A stretch of 64,000 nt of DNA from Roseinatronobacter ekhonensis (GCF_900499075.1 NZ_UIHC01000012.1:1-64000); one strand, 5' to 3'. Shown: positions 20,629 to 30,722, counted from the first letter of the stretch. Made by a program: numbers and translations. The notes: generated by a model not told the origin, from the letters alone.

Positions 20629-21390
20629 ATGACAGAGCTGGCCGAGCACGATGCGCTGGACGTATCCAACCTGCAAAAAAGCTATGGCAAGCGCGTCATC
20701 CTGCGCGATGTGTCGCTGCATGTCGAACCGGGCGAAGTGGTCGCACTGCTGGGGCCGAACGGCTGCGGCAAGACCACCTGTTTCTATTGCATCGCGGGCA
20801 TCGTCAAACACGAAGGCGGCACCGTTTACCTGAACGGCGAAGACGCGACAGGGCTGCCGCTGTTTCGCCGCGCCCGCATGGGGCTGGGCTATTTACCACA
20901 GGAAATGAGCATCTTTCGCGGTCTGAGCGTGGCACAGAACATTCTGGCCGTGCTGGAAATACGCCTGCAAGACCGCGCTGAACGCGCGCGCCTTCTGGAC
21001 CAGCTTCTGGACGAATTCTCCATTGGGCATCTGCGCAATTCGCCCGCCCTTGCGCTGTCAGGCGGCGAGCGGCGCCGGGTCGAGATTGCGCGCGCACTTG
21101 CCGCCAACCCCCGTTATGTCCTGCTGGACGAACCCTTCGCGGGCGTGGACCCGATTGCAGTGGGCGAAATCCGGGCGCTGGTGGCCGATCTGAAAACCCG
21201 TGGCCTTGGCGTGCTGATCACCGACCACAATGTGCGCGAAACCCTCGCCATCGTGGACCGCGCCTATATTCTGCATGACGGCACCGTGTTGCGCGCGGGC
21301 ACACCTGCCGAAGTGGTGGCGGATGCCGATGTACGCCGCGTCTATCTGGGGCGCGATTTTCAGCTGAATGAGGCGCAGGACGCGGACTGA
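20629..21390 (+). CDS. lptB: LPS export ABC transporter ATP-binding protein LptB
   Basis: LptB is the cytoplasmic ATPase that powers lipopolysaccharide extraction with LptF/LptG. The 253-residue protein has Walker A GPNGCGKTT, the Q-loop region YLPQEMSIFRGL, the ABC signature LSGGERRRVEIARAL, Walker B YVLLDEPFAGVDP and a switch His in LITDHNVRE. All are typical of LptB. It closes the rnd-lptC-lptA-lptB run; in many proteobacteria rpoN or hpf follows, and here hpf follows without rpoN. Confidence 0.97.
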   Translation: MTELAEHDALDVSNLQKSYGKRVILRDVSLHVEPGEVVALLGPNGCGKTTCFYCIAGIVKHEGGTVYLNGEDATGLPLFRRARMGLGYLPQEMSIFRGLSVAQNILAVLEIRLQDRAERARLLDQLLDEFSIGHLRNSPALALSGGERRRVEIARALAANPRYVLLDEPFAGVDPIAVGEIRALVADLKTRGLGVLITDHNVRETLAIVDRAYILHDGTVLRAGTPAEVVADADVRRVYLGRDFQLNEAQDAD

Positions 21391-21563
21391 GTTTTCGGCC
21401 CTTCGCATCACCCATACGTTGACAAAGCCCCCCCATCTGTCGCCAAATACCCCACAAGGTCCATGGCAGACGGGCAGCGCAGAACCGCCCAGTTGCCCAG
21501 ACAGAGCAGAATGACCCAAGAGGGGCAGCTCCGGCCCGCCCCCATAACACGAAGGAGTGGCCC

Positions 21564-22133
21564 ATGCGCTACCAGATCAGCGGCAAGCAAATCGACATTG
21601 GAGATGCGCTGCAAACCCATGTGAAAGCCGAATTCGGCGAGTTGGTCGAGAAATACCAGCAGCGCCCGACCGAGGCTGTGGTGGTGTTTTCCCGCGATGC
21701 GCATAACATGGTCTGCGAAGCCACGCTGCACCTGTCGACGGGTCTGACCGCACAGGCGCGCGGGCAGGCTGGCGAGATTTATGCCGCCTTCGAATCGTGC
21801 CGAGAGAAACTGGACAAGCAATTGCGCCGCTACAAGCGCCGCCTGAAAGACCACCATCGCGACCGCACCACCCCGGTTGAGTTCGGCGGCGCATCATCGT
21901 ATGTGCTGGCGTCAAACGAGCACGAGTCGGCGGAAGAGCCCGAGACGTTGCAACCCATAATCATCGCCGAGATGGAGACCAAGATCCCCTCCCTCTCTGC
22001 CGGAGAAGCCGTGATGCAGATGGAATTGAGCCATGCACCCGTTCTGGTTTTCCGCAACGAGCGCCATGGCGGCCTGAATGTGGTCTATCGCCGCGATGAC
22101 GGCAATGTCAGCTGGATCGACCCGCAGCAATAA
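21564..22133 (+). CDS. hpf: ribosome hibernation promoting factor (long form)
   Basis: HPF binds the 30S decoding region in stationary phase and dimerises ribosomes into inactive 100S particles. The 189-residue long form has an N-terminal S30AE domain (MRYQISGKQIDIGDALQTHV to RRYKRRLKDHH, about 1-98). A linker follows, then the C-terminal dimerisation domain (about 130-187) with MQMELSHAPVLVFRNERHGGLNVVYRRDDGNVSWIDP. AAGGAG precedes the ATG. It is paired with ptsN downstream, the usual lptB-hpf-ptsN neighbourhood. Confidence 0.96.
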   Translation: MRYQISGKQIDIGDALQTHVKAEFGELVEKYQQRPTEAVVVFSRDAHNMVCEATLHLSTGLTAQARGQAGEIYAAFESCREKLDKQLRRYKRRLKDHHRDRTTPVEFGGASSYVLASNEHESAEEPETLQPIIIAEMETKIPSLSAGEAVMQMELSHAPVLVFRNERHGGLNVVYRRDDGNVSWIDPQQ

Positions 22134-22211
22134 CTGACCCGCAAGACCCCGCCGCGCCATGGGCCTTGCGCCCCGGCGCGGCAATTCATTTCACCCGATC
22201 GGAGACAGCCT

Positions 22212-22676
22212 ATGCAGATGTCACAGCTTCTGGATGCAGATGCCTTGCGGGTCATCAGGTCGGCCACCAGCAAGAAACGGCTGTTCCAAACCTTGGGCGA
22301 AATGGCGCAATCGGTCTACGGGCTGTCGGGCAGCGCCGTGGTAGAGGCGTTGCAGGAGCGCGAGAGCCTTGGGCCGACCGGCGTGGGGCACGGCGTGGCG
22401 CTGCCGCATGCGCGGCTGGACGGCGTGGACCGCGTGCTGGGCGTGTTCCTGAAACTGGACCGCCCGCTGGATTACGGGTCGGTCGACAAAAGCCCGGTCG
22501 ATCTGGTCTTTGCGCTGTTTGCGCCGCGCGATGCCGGGGTGGACCACCTGAAAGCGCTGGCATTTGTGTCACGCACCCTGCGCAACCCCGCCATCTGCGA
22601 GAAACTGCGCGCCAACGACGAGCCTGCGAAGTTTATCGAGATCTTGTCGAGCGAGGCGGCGACGAAGGCGGCTTGA
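22212..22676 (+). CDS. ptsN: PTS IIA-like nitrogen regulatory protein
   Basis: EIIA-Ntr is the terminal phosphoacceptor of the nitrogen PTS and regulates targets by its phosphorylation state rather than transporting sugar. The 154-residue protein has the phospho-His66 in GVALPHARLDGV and the family pattern RESLGPTGVGHG just before it, then PVDLVFALFAP and ALAFVSRTLRN. It lies 78 bp after hpf on the same strand. Confidence 0.96.
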   Translation: MQMSQLLDADALRVIRSATSKKRLFQTLGEMAQSVYGLSGSAVVEALQERESLGPTGVGHGVALPHARLDGVDRVLGVFLKLDRPLDYGSVDKSPVDLVFALFAPRDAGVDHLKALAFVSRTLRNPAICEKLRANDEPAKFIEILSSEAATKAA

Positions 22677-22925
22677 GAGCGCGTCGTTTCACGCCGTGAG
22701 GGCAGCTCCCGACCGCGGGTGGGCGCTCTCTGACACTTGTGGTCAGCGCTTTATGGCGAAATCTCTCCCCACGCCAAGCCCTGCTCAACCGCTACCAAAG
22801 CGCCCGCCCTCGGGGCGGTCGGGCGCTGCCCGGGCCGCGCAAGCGCGGCTGTTAACCGGGCTCGGGTAGGATTTGACGTGCAACCGCAGCAATGCAGGGA
22901 ACGCCATATGTTCCGCTCCAAAGAA
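22677..22925. other. hairpin-rich intergenic stretch after ptsN
   Basis: No open frame in this region looks coding. It holds GAGAGCGC (22675-22682) and its complement GCGCTCTC (22723-22730) enclosing 40 bases, a GC hairpin at about 22800-22826, and GCCGCG-CAAG-CGCGGC (22834-22849). These could be ptsN 3'-end structures or an unrecognised structured RNA. No clear promoter is seen. Confidence 0.4.
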
Positions 22926-22953
22926 AAAGGCCGCAGCTTTCGCTGCGGCCTTT
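22926..22953 (-). terminator. bidirectional terminator, mainly for rpsA
   Basis: A 12-bp perfect stem AAAGGCCGCAGC / GCTGCGGCCTTT with a 4-base loop is followed on the minus strand by TTTTTCTTT and on the plus strand by TTTCTC. It sits about 24 bp past the rpsA stop codon. Confidence 0.9.
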
Positions 22954-22976
22954 CTCATTCCTATCCACCGATATGA

Positions 22977-24656
22977 TCAGTCGCGGTCCTTGAGCGCGGC
23001 GCCAAGGATGTCGCCCAAGCTTGCGCCTGCGTCCGACGAGCCGAACTGTTCCACGGCCTCTTTCTCTTCCGCGATCTCGCGGGCCTTGATCGACAGGCCC
23101 AGACGGCGGGATTTGGCATCGACCGAGGTGACACGCGCGTCGACCTTGTCGCCAACCTGAAAACGCTCGGGGCGCTGGTCGGCCCGGTCGCGGGCCAGAT
23201 CGGAGCGGCGGATAAAGGCCTTCATGTCGTTATAGATGACCTCGATGCCGCCATCCTCGATCGAGGTGACTTCGCAGGTCACGATCGAGCCGCGCTTCAC
23301 GCCTTCGACAGCTTCCGAGAAGTTGTCATTGGCCAGCGCCTTGATCGACAGCGAAATGCGCTCTTTCTCGACATCAACCTCGGAGACCACCGCCTGAACG
23401 ATATCGCCCTTGCGGTATTCCTGGATGGCATCCTCGCCGCGCTGGTCCCAGCTCAGGTCGGACAGGTGCACCATGCCGTCGATATCGCCGTCCAGACCCA
23501 CGAACAGACCGAATTCGGTGATGTTCTTGACCTCGCCCTCGATCTGGGTGCCGGTCGGGAAGTTCTCTGCGAACTGCTCCCACGGGTTGCGCAGGGTCTG
23601 TTTCAGGCCCAGCGACACGCGGCGCTTGGCGCTGTCGATCTCCAGCACCATGACTTCCACTTCCTGCGAGGTGGAGACGATCTTGCCGGGGTGCACGTTC
23701 TTCTTGGTCCAGCTCATTTCCGAAACGTGGACCAGACCTTCGACACCGGCTTCCAGCTCTACGAATGCGCCGTAATCGGTGATGTTGGTCACGCGGCCCT
23801 TGTGGACGGATTCCAGCGGGTAATCACGCTCGACCGAATCCCACGGATCGGCTTGCAGTTGCTTGATGCCCAGCGAAATGCGGTGGGTTTCCTTGTTGAT
23901 CTTGATGACCTGCACCTTGATAGTTTCACCGATGGTGACAACCTCGGACGGGTGGTTGACCCGGCGCCATGCCATGTCGGTGACGTGCAGCAGGCCGTCA
24001 ACGCCGCCAAGGTCAACGAACGCACCGTATTCGGTGATGTTCTTGACCACACCATCGACCGTCTGACCTTCGGCCAGTTTGGCGATGACTTCGGCGCGCT
24101 GTTCGGCGCGGCTTTCTTCCAGAATGGCACGGCGCGACACGACGATGTTGCCACGGCGACGGTCCATTTTCAAAATCTGGAACGGCTGCTTCAGCCCCAT
24201 CAGCGGGCCTGCGTCGCGCACGGGGCGCACATCGACCTGAGAGCCGGGCAGGAAGGCCACGGCACCGCCCAGATCGACGGTAAAGCCACCCTTGACGCGG
24301 CCGAAGATCGCACCTTCGACGCGAGCCTCGTCGGCATAGGCTTTTTCCAGCTTGTCCCAAGCAGCTTCGCGGCGGGCCTTGTCACGGCTGACAACGGCTT
24401 CCCCGCGCGAGTTCTCGACACGCTCCAGGAACACCTCGACAGCGTCGCCCACGGCGACAGAGGGGGCTTCTCCGGGATTAGCGAATTCTTTCAGTTCAAC
24501 GCGGCCTTCCATCTTGTAGCCGACGTCGATGATGGCTTGTCCAGCCTCGATTGCGATGACCTTGCCGGTCACGACACTGCCCTCAGAGGGTGTGTCCATT
24601 TCGAGGCTCTCGTTGAGCATTGCCTCGAAGTCTTCCATGGTTGCTTTAGCGCACAT
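22977..24656 (-). CDS. rpsA: 30S ribosomal protein S1
   Basis: S1 captures mRNA on the 30S subunit. The start is ATG 24654-24656 ([17 protein letters not shown]), ten bases after AAAGGAA, giving 559 residues, the normal size. Six S1 (OB-fold) repeats can be counted. Characteristic turns include [44 protein letters not shown] and [22 protein letters not shown]. It is separated from cmk by two genes, although cmk-rpsA are direct neighbours in most proteobacteria. A promoter of its own and a strong terminator frame it. Confidence 0.98.
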   Translation of the reverse strand: MCAKATMEDFEAMLNESLEMDTPSEGSVVTGKVIAIEAGQAIIDVGYKMEGRVELKEFANPGEAPSVAVGDAVEVFLERVENSRGEAVVSRDKARREAAWDKLEKAYADEARVEGAIFGRVKGGFTVDLGGAVAFLPGSQVDVRPVRDAGPLMGLKQPFQILKMDRRRGNIVVSRRAILEESRAEQRAEVIAKLAEGQTVDGVVKNITEYGAFVDLGGVDGLLHVTDMAWRRVNHPSEVVTIGETIKVQVIKINKETHRISLGIKQLQADPWDSVERDYPLESVHKGRVTNITDYGAFVELEAGVEGLVHVSEMSWTKKNVHPGKIVSTSQEVEVMVLEIDSAKRRVSLGLKQTLRNPWEQFAENFPTGTQIEGEVKNITEFGLFVGLDGDIDGMVHLSDLSWDQRGEDAIQEYRKGDIVQAVVSEVDVEKERISLSIKALANDNFSEAVEGVKRGSIVTCEVTSIEDGGIEVIYNDMKAFIRRSDLARDRADQRPERFQVGDKVDARVTSVDAKSRRLGLSIKAREIAEEKEAVEQFGSSDAGASLGDILGAALKDRD

Positions 24657-24823
24657 ACAGATCAGGTTCCTTTGTTCATGTTGCTGGCCAGACGGTTGAC
24701 TCCGCCGGTCTTGGGTTGGCACCAGAGGCTAAATGCAGGCCGCGCGGGGAACACGAAAACACACAAAAGGCCACGCCATAGGCCCGGCCCTGTTCCAGTT
24801 ACGCGAAAGGCACTGCAGCCCCT

Positions 24824-24851
24824 CTGATTGGGCGTGTCCATAAGGGGTCAA
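24824..24851 (-). promoter_or_regulatory. probable rpsA promoter
   Basis: On the minus strand, TTGACC (24846-24851), a 16-bp spacer, then AATCAG (24824-24829), about 170 bp upstream of rpsA and downstream of rlmJ. This would let rpsA be expressed independently of cmk-FG-GAP-rlmJ. Confidence 0.45.
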
Positions 24852-24905
24852 GGACGCTATGGCAAGGGTTTTGGGGCCGGAGATGGCGCAAAGATCGCGC
24901 GCGGG

Positions 24906-25685
24906 CTATAGGTTTTCCAGCAAATGGGCCACATGCGCCGCGTGCTCGGCCATGCCCCAAGGCGCGCGCAGCACCGCCATGCCCGACCCAACCATCCGGT
25001 GGCCGGGGCGCGCGGGCGAAAAGCGCGCTTCAAAGCAGGTAATATCCGGCATCTCTGCAAGCAGGCCCGCTTTGAGGGCATCGTGCGGGCCGTCCTGCAA
25101 GATCGGATACCATAGCACCAGGATACCCACATTCCATTTGCGCGCAATCTGGCCCAGCGCGCGCGGCAATGTGGCGTAGTCGGTTTTCACCTCATAGGAC
25201 GGGTCGACCATCAGAACGCCGCGCCGGGGTGTCGGGGGGCAAAGCGCCTGCGCCATCTCCAGCCCGTCGCGTTTGTAAACCCGCGCGCCCTGCCCCGCCA
25301 TGGCGCGGCCCAGCGCGTCATGCTCTGCCGGGTGCAGCTCTGCCAGCGACACACGGTCATGGCCCGATCGTAGCAGATGCGCGGCAATCAAGGGCGATCC
25401 GGGATAGGCTGACAGCCCGTGCGCGACCTGCGCCGCCGCCAGCGCGCGGCGATAGGGATGATCAGGGGCAAACAGGTCTGCGGCGCGGGCGATACCGGCC
25501 GCTGCCTCACCCGTTTTCAGCGCCTCTGGCGCGCCAAGATCATACAGGCCCCGCCCTGCATGGGTCTCTATGTAGCTTAGCGGTTTGTCCTTGGTGGTCA
25601 TGTAGTCCAAAAGCCACGCCAGCAGCGCGTGCTTGTGCACATCAGCCAGATTGCCCGCGTGAAACCCGTGTTGATAGGACAGCAT
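24906..25685 (-). CDS. rlmJ: 23S rRNA (adenine2030-N6)-methyltransferase RlmJ
   Basis: RlmJ methylates A2030 of 23S rRNA. The 259-residue protein begins MLSYQHGFHAGNLADVHKH, the family N-terminus, with ETHAGRGLYDL for SAM binding and the catalytic N6-adenine methyltransferase motif DPSYEVK (about 166-172). The VLWYPIL segment also fits. It lies three bases after the FG-GAP protein gene and is probably cotranscribed with it and cmk. Confidence 0.96.
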   Translation of the reverse strand: MLSYQHGFHAGNLADVHKHALLAWLLDYMTTKDKPLSYIETHAGRGLYDLGAPEALKTGEAAAGIARAADLFAPDHPYRRALAAAQVAHGLSAYPGSPLIAAHLLRSGHDRVSLAELHPAEHDALGRAMAGQGARVYKRDGLEMAQALCPPTPRRGVLMVDPSYEVKTDYATLPRALGQIARKWNVGILVLWYPILQDGPHDALKAGLLAEMPDITCFEARFSPARPGHRMVGSGMAVLRAPWGMAEHAAHVAHLLENL

Positions 25686-25688
25686 GGG

Positions 25689-26387
25689 TTAGTCGCAGCG
25701 CAGGCTGGCCGCGCCCGAATAAGCGCCCAGATCGCGCGACTGCAACCGTCCATCGACCAACCGGGTTGCCAGACTGCGCCGCCAAGCGCGGTCGGCAGTC
25801 ACGATTTCCGGCCCTTGGCCGCAATCATAGATGCCGCCCTCTATGTCAGGCGCGCCGTAGCGGTGGTTGGTATGCCCTTCGGCACTGGCTACTGGTGCGA
25901 CAATCCAGTCATCGCCCGCGCGCCAGACCGTGACGACCCGCAGCACCCGCGCGAGATGCGGGCGGTCCACATAGGCGATTTCCAGACGCCCGTCGCCGTC
26001 CAGATCGGCGATCCCCGCAATCGCCAGCCAGCGGTGGCGCGTGCCGATAGGCGGGTTCCAAGCAACGGGAGTCAGCGTGCCGCCGCGCAATGTCCAGATC
26101 ATGATCTGCGCGCCTTTGTCGAACTGCGAGACCACCGTCACCACCTCTGGGGCGCCATTGCCATCCAGATCGGCCAGGCGCGGTGCGGTATCCTCGAACA
26201 CCTGTCCTTCCAGCCGCACGCGGTGGGTGCCGCTGGTGCTGGTCACTTCAAGGCCGGAATACTCACCATCCGGCAGCGCCCCGTGACCGTATTCTGTACT
26301 CAGATCGACATATCGCGCCGCGGTGACGGTGCCTTGCGCCTGTGCCGGAACGGCCAGCACCACGAGCAGACAGATCGCGCGCCACAT
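25689..26387 (-). CDS. secreted FG-GAP/VCBS repeat protein
   Basis: This is a 232-residue exported protein. The start ATG 26385-26387 overlaps the cmk stop (TGATG), giving [18 protein letters not shown] as a Sec signal peptide; longer frames run into cmk. Two FG-GAP/VCBS-type calcium-loop repeats are visible, RLADLDGNGAPEVVTV and GIADLDGDGRLEIAYVD, typical of integrin-like beta-propeller blades. Two Cys near the end (DCGQ and LRCD) may form a disulfide. The function is unknown. Insertion between cmk and rpsA is unusual. Confidence 0.85.
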   Translation of the reverse strand: MWRAICLLVVLAVPAQAQGTVTAARYVDLSTEYGHGALPDGEYSGLEVTSTSGTHRVRLEGQVFEDTAPRLADLDGNGAPEVVTVVSQFDKGAQIMIWTLRGGTLTPVAWNPPIGTRHRWLAIAGIADLDGDGRLEIAYVDRPHLARVLRVVTVWRAGDDWIVAPVASAEGHTNHRYGAPDIEGGIYDCGQGPEIVTADRAWRRSLATRLVDGRLQSRDLGAYSGAASLRCD

Positions 26388-26986
26388 CAGCCGCGCTCCG
26401 CAAGACGTTGGGCGATAAAGACTTTCGCCGCTTCGATTGCTTGTGTCACCGTCATCTCGGTCGTGTCCAGCGTGATTGCGTCCTCTGCCGCCAGCATTGG
26501 CGCATCCGCGCGGCCCGCATCGCGCAGATCGCGGGCGCGGACCTGCGCCAGTACGTCTTCGTAGCTGCAATCCTCTCCGGCTTCCAGCCACCGGCGCCGG
26601 GCACGCGTCTCGGCACTGGCGGTGACGAACAGCTTCACCTCTGCGTCCGGGCAGATGACGGTGCCGATGTCGCGCCCGTCCAGCACTGCGCCGCCCTCGC
26701 GACGGGCAAACTCGCGCTGGAAAGCCACGAGGGCCGCGCGCACATCCGGCAAGGCGGCAACCCGGCTCGCCGCTTCGCCGGCATCGAGGCTGCGCAGACC
26801 ATCGCGTGCCAGATCATCCGACGACAGGCTGCGCGCGGCCAAGATGGGATCACCGCCCTTCATGCCCACGGCCCGATACAACAAACCTGTGTCGAGATGC
26901 GCAAAGCCGAATTCGCGCGACACTGCCCGGCTGATCGTGCCTTTGCCAGCTGCGGCGGGACCATCTATTGCAACCGTGAAGTGCAT
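26387..26986 (-). CDS. cmk: cytidylate kinase
   Basis: This kinase phosphorylates CMP/dCMP to the diphosphates. The start is ATG 26984-26986 ([17 protein letters not shown]), giving 199 residues; the longer frame adds an unrelated leader. The P-loop is GPAAAGKGT (9-17), the CMP-binding region [11 protein letters not shown], and [30 protein letters not shown] is the NMP/LID signature. It is translationally coupled to the FG-GAP gene by one base. Confidence 0.97.
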   Translation of the reverse strand: MHFTVAIDGPAAAGKGTISRAVSREFGFAHLDTGLLYRAVGMKGGDPILAARSLSSDDLARDGLRSLDAGEAASRVAALPDVRAALVAFQREFARREGGAVLDGRDIGTVICPDAEVKLFVTASAETRARRRWLEAGEDCSYEDVLAQVRARDLRDAGRADAPMLAAEDAITLDTTEMTVTQAIEAAKVFIAQRLAERG

Positions 26987-27144
26987 GACTGTCGGGACTT
27001 TCCTGCTGTTCTGGTCTTGTTCGTTATCGCAGGCGCGGCACCTGTTGCAATGCCTGAAATGACCAGAATCCAAGCAGCATTGAAATACCCATCGCGATTG
27101 TATACCGCTTCGTGCCACAACGCCTTTTCACGAAAGCTGCGGCA

Positions 27145-28287
27145 ATGACGACAATCGGTTTTCTGGGGAACCCGGCACGGTTGAAACCCGGGTCCAAGGA
27201 TAATACCGGCAATATCGTGCATGGCCACGCCGCCCGGTCGATCTTTCGCAAGCCGCAGCCCCTCAGCAAGCTCGACGACCCCGAGACTGCAGCGCACGCG
27301 CGGCAGAATTACAGCCATCTGGCCTTCGTTGCCGCGACGATGCTGCATGTCAACAAAGTTCCCGGCTATATCGAGAGCCACGACCGCATGGCGGATTTTC
27401 TTGAAAAGACCGGCTTGCCTGTCGTGACCTTCGGTTTCGGGTGTCATGCAGCACTGGGGCAATCGCTGGCCAATGCAGAAGTGGACCCCCGCTCTGTGCG
27501 CTTGTTGCGGGTGATCGCTGACCTGTCGCAGTCCATCGCGGTGCGCGGCGCCTTTACCGCCGATCTGTGCCGCAAATACGGGGTTACGAATGTCGAGGTG
27601 GTCGGATGCCAGTCCGCCTATGCCGCAGGAATGGCGAACTGGAAACGCATGCCCAAGGTCGCGCAACGCCCAAGCGCCGCAGTGGGCCATCTATCCTACG
27701 GGCCGGATGAACGCCATGTGCTGGATCTGATCATGCGCGAGGGTGCCGATATCATCAGCCAAGGCAACCCTTTGGAACAGGCGATTGCGGGCGGGCAGCT
27801 GTCTTCAGTAGATTTCACGCGCGGTGCGCATGAATTCGGGGCGTGGCCCGAAGTGCGGACCTTGCTTGCAAATGGCCCAGACTCGGCGCGTAGTTATCAT
27901 GCCTTCATCCGCGAGCGGTTCCATATTTTTTACGATGTCGAAACATGGATGGCCCATCTTGAACGGTATGATTTCGCGTTCGGCACGCGGTTTCATGGCA
28001 ACATGATCGCGTTTCATGCCGGTGTGCCGGCGCTTTGGCTTGTCCATGACATGCGCACGCAAGAATTGTGCGAACATCTGTCCCTGCCCAAGATCGCCCA
28101 TGCCGATATCGGACCGAACACTACGCTGGCGGAGTTGTCTGTACAGACGGATTACAGCGCCTTTGAAGCCGCCTTCCCCGCCAATCTGGCCCATTTCATG
28201 GCGTATCTTGACCGCAATCGAGTGACCGATCTGCTGCGCCCGGAATTCTTGCAGGCGGCGCGGGCCATCATCGCGCCATCGAACTAG
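27145..28287 (+). CDS. polysaccharide pyruvyl transferase family protein
   Basis: Members add ketal pyruvate to exopolysaccharide or cell-wall sugars. The 380-residue protein (from ATG 27145; an earlier in-frame ATG at 27112 is possible, neither with a good ribosome site) shows the PS_pyruv_trans core: [35 protein letters not shown] and the hallmark [22 protein letters not shown] near residue 285-305. It has no signal peptide, so it is cytoplasmic. It stands alone with no glycosyltransferase neighbours, divergent from cmk and convergent with moaA (4-bp stop overlap). Confidence 0.88.
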   Translation: MTTIGFLGNPARLKPGSKDNTGNIVHGHAARSIFRKPQPLSKLDDPETAAHARQNYSHLAFVAATMLHVNKVPGYIESHDRMADFLEKTGLPVVTFGFGCHAALGQSLANAEVDPRSVRLLRVIADLSQSIAVRGAFTADLCRKYGVTNVEVVGCQSAYAAGMANWKRMPKVAQRPSAAVGHLSYGPDERHVLDLIMREGADIISQGNPLEQAIAGGQLSSVDFTRGAHEFGAWPEVRTLLANGPDSARSYHAFIRERFHIFYDVETWMAHLERYDFAFGTRFHGNMIAFHAGVPALWLVHDMRTQELCEHLSLPKIAHADIGPNTTLAELSVQTDYSAFEAAFPANLAHFMAYLDRNRVTDLLRPEFLQAARAIIAPSN

Positions 28288-29288
28288 CCGCCCGTATGGC
28301 TCATGTGGCGGGTCATCTGCCCGTCGACCGCCTGCCGCGAATAGTCGAAATCATGTCCCTTGGGCTTGCGTCCGATCGCGGCGCGGATGGCGTCTTCCAG
28401 CGGCGCATCGCTCTCAGAGGCCCGCAGCGGTGCGCGCAGGTCGGCCATATCCTCTTGCCCAAGGCACATATACAACTCGCCGGTGCAGGTCAGGCGCACG
28501 CGATTGCAGCTTTCGCAGAAATTATGCGTCAGCGGCGTGATAAAGCCGATCTTCTGCCCCGTTTCTTCAAGTCGCACATAGCGCGCAGGGCCACCGGAAC
28601 GCTCGGTCAGGTCGGTCAGCGTATAGCGCTCGGCCAGACGTTCGCGCAGGTTCGACAGCGGCCAATACTGGTCCAGCCTGTCCTCGTTGCCCAAATCGCC
28701 CATTGGCATGACCTCTATCCAGGTCAGGTCCATGTCGCGGGCGGCGCAGAATTCTGTCAGGGTGAACAGTTCTTCCTCGTTAAAGCCTTTCAACGCAACC
28801 GCGTTCAGTTTCACGCGCATCCCCGCGTCTTGTGCGGCGTCAATCCCGTCAAGCACTTGCGCCAGCTTGCCCCAGCGCGTGACATCGGCGAATTTCTGAT
28901 CATCAAGCGTGTCCAGCGACACGTTGATGCGCCGCACGCCGCACTCCGCCAACTCCCCCGCGAATTTGCGCAACTGGCTGCCATTGGTGGTCAGGGTCAG
29001 TTCCTTCAGCGCGCCGGTGTCCAGATGGCGGCGCATATTCTGAAAGAACGTCATGATACCCTTGCGCACCAAAGGTTCCCCGCCGGTTATGCGCAGCTTT
29101 TCCACCCCCAGCCGGATGAAGGTGGAACACATCCGGTCCAGTTCCTCCAGCGTCAGAAGCTCTTTTTTGGGCAGAAAGGTCATGTTTTCCGCCATACAAT
29201 ACACGCAACGAAAATCGCAGCGGTCCGTGACAGAGACACGCAGGTAAGAAATCGGACGGGCGAACGGGTCGATCAAGGGTGCGGACAT
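28284..29288 (-). CDS. moaA: GTP 3',8-cyclase MoaA
   Basis: MoaA is the radical-SAM enzyme that starts molybdopterin synthesis by converting GTP to 3',8-cyclo-7,8-dihydro-GTP. The N-terminal CX3CX2C cluster is Cys24, Cys28 and Cys31 (CDFRCVYC). The second [4Fe-4S] site is the C-terminal [12 protein letters not shown] set. The protein (334 residues) ends in the essential Gly-Gly. Other moa genes are not in the window. Together with XdhC it shows that the organism makes molybdenum cofactor. Confidence 0.98.
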   Translation of the reverse strand: MSAPLIDPFARPISYLRVSVTDRCDFRCVYCMAENMTFLPKKELLTLEELDRMCSTFIRLGVEKLRITGGEPLVRKGIMTFFQNMRRHLDTGALKELTLTTNGSQLRKFAGELAECGVRRINVSLDTLDDQKFADVTRWGKLAQVLDGIDAAQDAGMRVKLNAVALKGFNEEELFTLTEFCAARDMDLTWIEVMPMGDLGNEDRLDQYWPLSNLRERLAERYTLTDLTERSGGPARYVRLEETGQKIGFITPLTHNFCESCNRVRLTCTGELYMCLGQEDMADLRAPLRASESDAPLEDAIRAAIGRKPKGHDFDYSRQAVDGQMTRHMSHTGG

Positions 29289-29371
29289 GCGAAGAACCTA
29301 GTCAGCGACGGGGCCTACGGCAAGGCCATAACCGATTGTCGCGACGCGACATTGGTATTAGGGTCGGCACC

Positions 29372-29854
29372 ATGAAACAAACTTGTTTGCTATTGCCGAT
29401 TGTCGGGCTTGCGCTTGCCGGGTGCGGGGACGTTCCGTTCGGGTTCGGGACGGGCCCTGCCCCCGCGCAGAATGTCGTGGTGCAGCGCCCCGGCTCAGAG
29501 ACATTGCGCCCCCCCGCCCGGCCCGGCGATGGGCGCGGCTTGGAACTGGGTGAAGACGGGCAAAGCGTCGGGGGGCTGAACGGAACCACGCCGCAGAATG
29601 CGGGCGGGGCATTGGGCGAAACGCTCGCCAGCCTTGGCAGCCCCACCGAACAAGGGCTCTGGTTGCGCACCGGTCTTGTGACACGCGTGCAGCAAGGCAG
29701 GGTGGAACAGGAAGATGGGGGCGGCGCGGTGCGCGTCGAATTGCGCCCATCGGGCGCGGCCCCCGGCGCGGGAAGCCAGTTGTCACTGGCGGCCTTCCGC
29801 GCGCTCGACGTGCCGCTCACCCAGCTTGTCACTTTGCGGGTGTTTGCAAACTAG
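29372..29854 (+). CDS. small secreted lipoprotein, unknown function
   Basis: This is a 160-residue protein with a lipoprotein signal peptide ending LALAGC (Cys18 lipidated). Its mature half is Pro/Gly-rich (FGFGTGPAPAQ, RPPARPGDGRG), and a compact C-terminal domain (QGLWLRTGLVTRVQQGRVEQ... LRVFAN) follows. It resembles small D-galactarate-type Rhodobacterales lipoproteins of unknown role. The start ATG 29372 is chosen because it gives the signal peptide. It diverges from moaA. Confidence 0.75.
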   Translation: MKQTCLLLPIVGLALAGCGDVPFGFGTGPAPAQNVVVQRPGSETLRPPARPGDGRGLELGEDGQSVGGLNGTTPQNAGGALGETLASLGSPTEQGLWLRTGLVTRVQQGRVEQEDGGGAVRVELRPSGAAPGAGSQLSLAAFRALDVPLTQLVTLRVFAN

Positions 29855-29879
29855 GCGCGCCGGCGCAATGCCAACGGCG

Positions 29880-30722
29880 TCAGACCCAGATCATGACCGC
29901 GACCGCGAATGCCACAGCCACGGCCATGCGCTGGCCGCTGCGACGCGCTTGACCGCGACCAGCGCGCAGGCCAAGCGCCGCGCGCAATCGGGCCTGTTCG
30001 CGCAGTGCGGCATCGCTCGCGATCAACACCTCCAGAGACAGTGCGCGCGACCGCGTCCTGCTTGGGGCGAACGCAGAAGGACGTGCGGCCCCGCCGGTTG
30101 CGCCCGGTCGTGCGTAACGCGCCACCGGGCGCGGCACAATCGCGCCGGGAACCTGCTCTGTCCACTGGGCAGGGGCCTGTGCCAGCAGTTCCGCCGGGGT
30201 GAGCACGATTCGACTGCGAGACAACACAACCGCCTTTGGCGGCATGCAACGCATGACATGTCCGACAATGTCTGACAAAACCGCCTGCGAGGCGCCGTGG
30301 CTCACCCGCAATCGCAAGCAACCTTGATGGCGATACAGGAAAAACCCCAGCCGTCCCGCACCATGCGGTTTTCGTGTGGCCTTGGGCCGGTAGAACACGC
30401 CGCTGCGCCGATCAGGCAACCGGTCAGCCCCGAAAGCCAGCGCGACCCCGTCCACATCCATGCTGATTTGGCCGTCCTGCAACCCGGCGCGGTCCACGCG
30501 GTGCTGGCTGGCGCACATGGCGCGCAACAAAAACTGGAACGCCTCTATGTCGGAATGCGGGCGGGGCGTGTCATACAACAACAGCATATCGACATCCGCA
30601 TGCGGCACGACCCGACCAACCGGCGCAGCCAGGCTGCGGCGCGGCGCGCCGGCCCGGTTCAACGCCAATGGCCCTGCCCAACTTGCGTCAGGTCTGGGCG
30701 GCTGCGTGAAATGCTCCGTCAT
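29880..30722 (-). CDS. hypothetical protein with C-terminal membrane anchor
   Basis: The 280-residue product from ATG 30720-30722 (MTEHFTQPPRP) carries no family I recognise. The middle is a folded-looking region (VVPHADVDMLLLYDTPRPHSD, FLLRAMCASQHRVD). A basic, Arg/Ala-rich stretch follows, and the last 18 residues (MAVAVAFAVAVMIWV) are one hydrophobic helix, as in tail-anchored proteins. An upstream ATG at 30824 is possible. Codon use is like its neighbours. Confidence 0.65.
   Translation of the reverse strand: MTEHFTQPPRPDASWAGPLALNRAGAPRRSLAAPVGRVVPHADVDMLLLYDTPRPHSDIEAFQFLLRAMCASQHRVDRAGLQDGQISMDVDGVALAFGADRLPDRRSGVFYRPKATRKPHGAGRLGFFLYRHQGCLRLRVSHGASQAVLSDIVGHVMRCMPPKAVVLSRSRIVLTPAELLAQAPAQWTEQVPGAIVPRPVARYARPGATGGAARPSAFAPSRTRSRALSLEVLIASDAALREQARLRAALGLRAGRGQARRSGQRMAVAVAFAVAVMIWV

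Noticed and set aside
22800-22849. GC hairpins after ptsN as a Rho-independent terminator
   Set aside because: The stems are strong but neither is followed by a T-run; the true terminator of the region is at 22926-22953.
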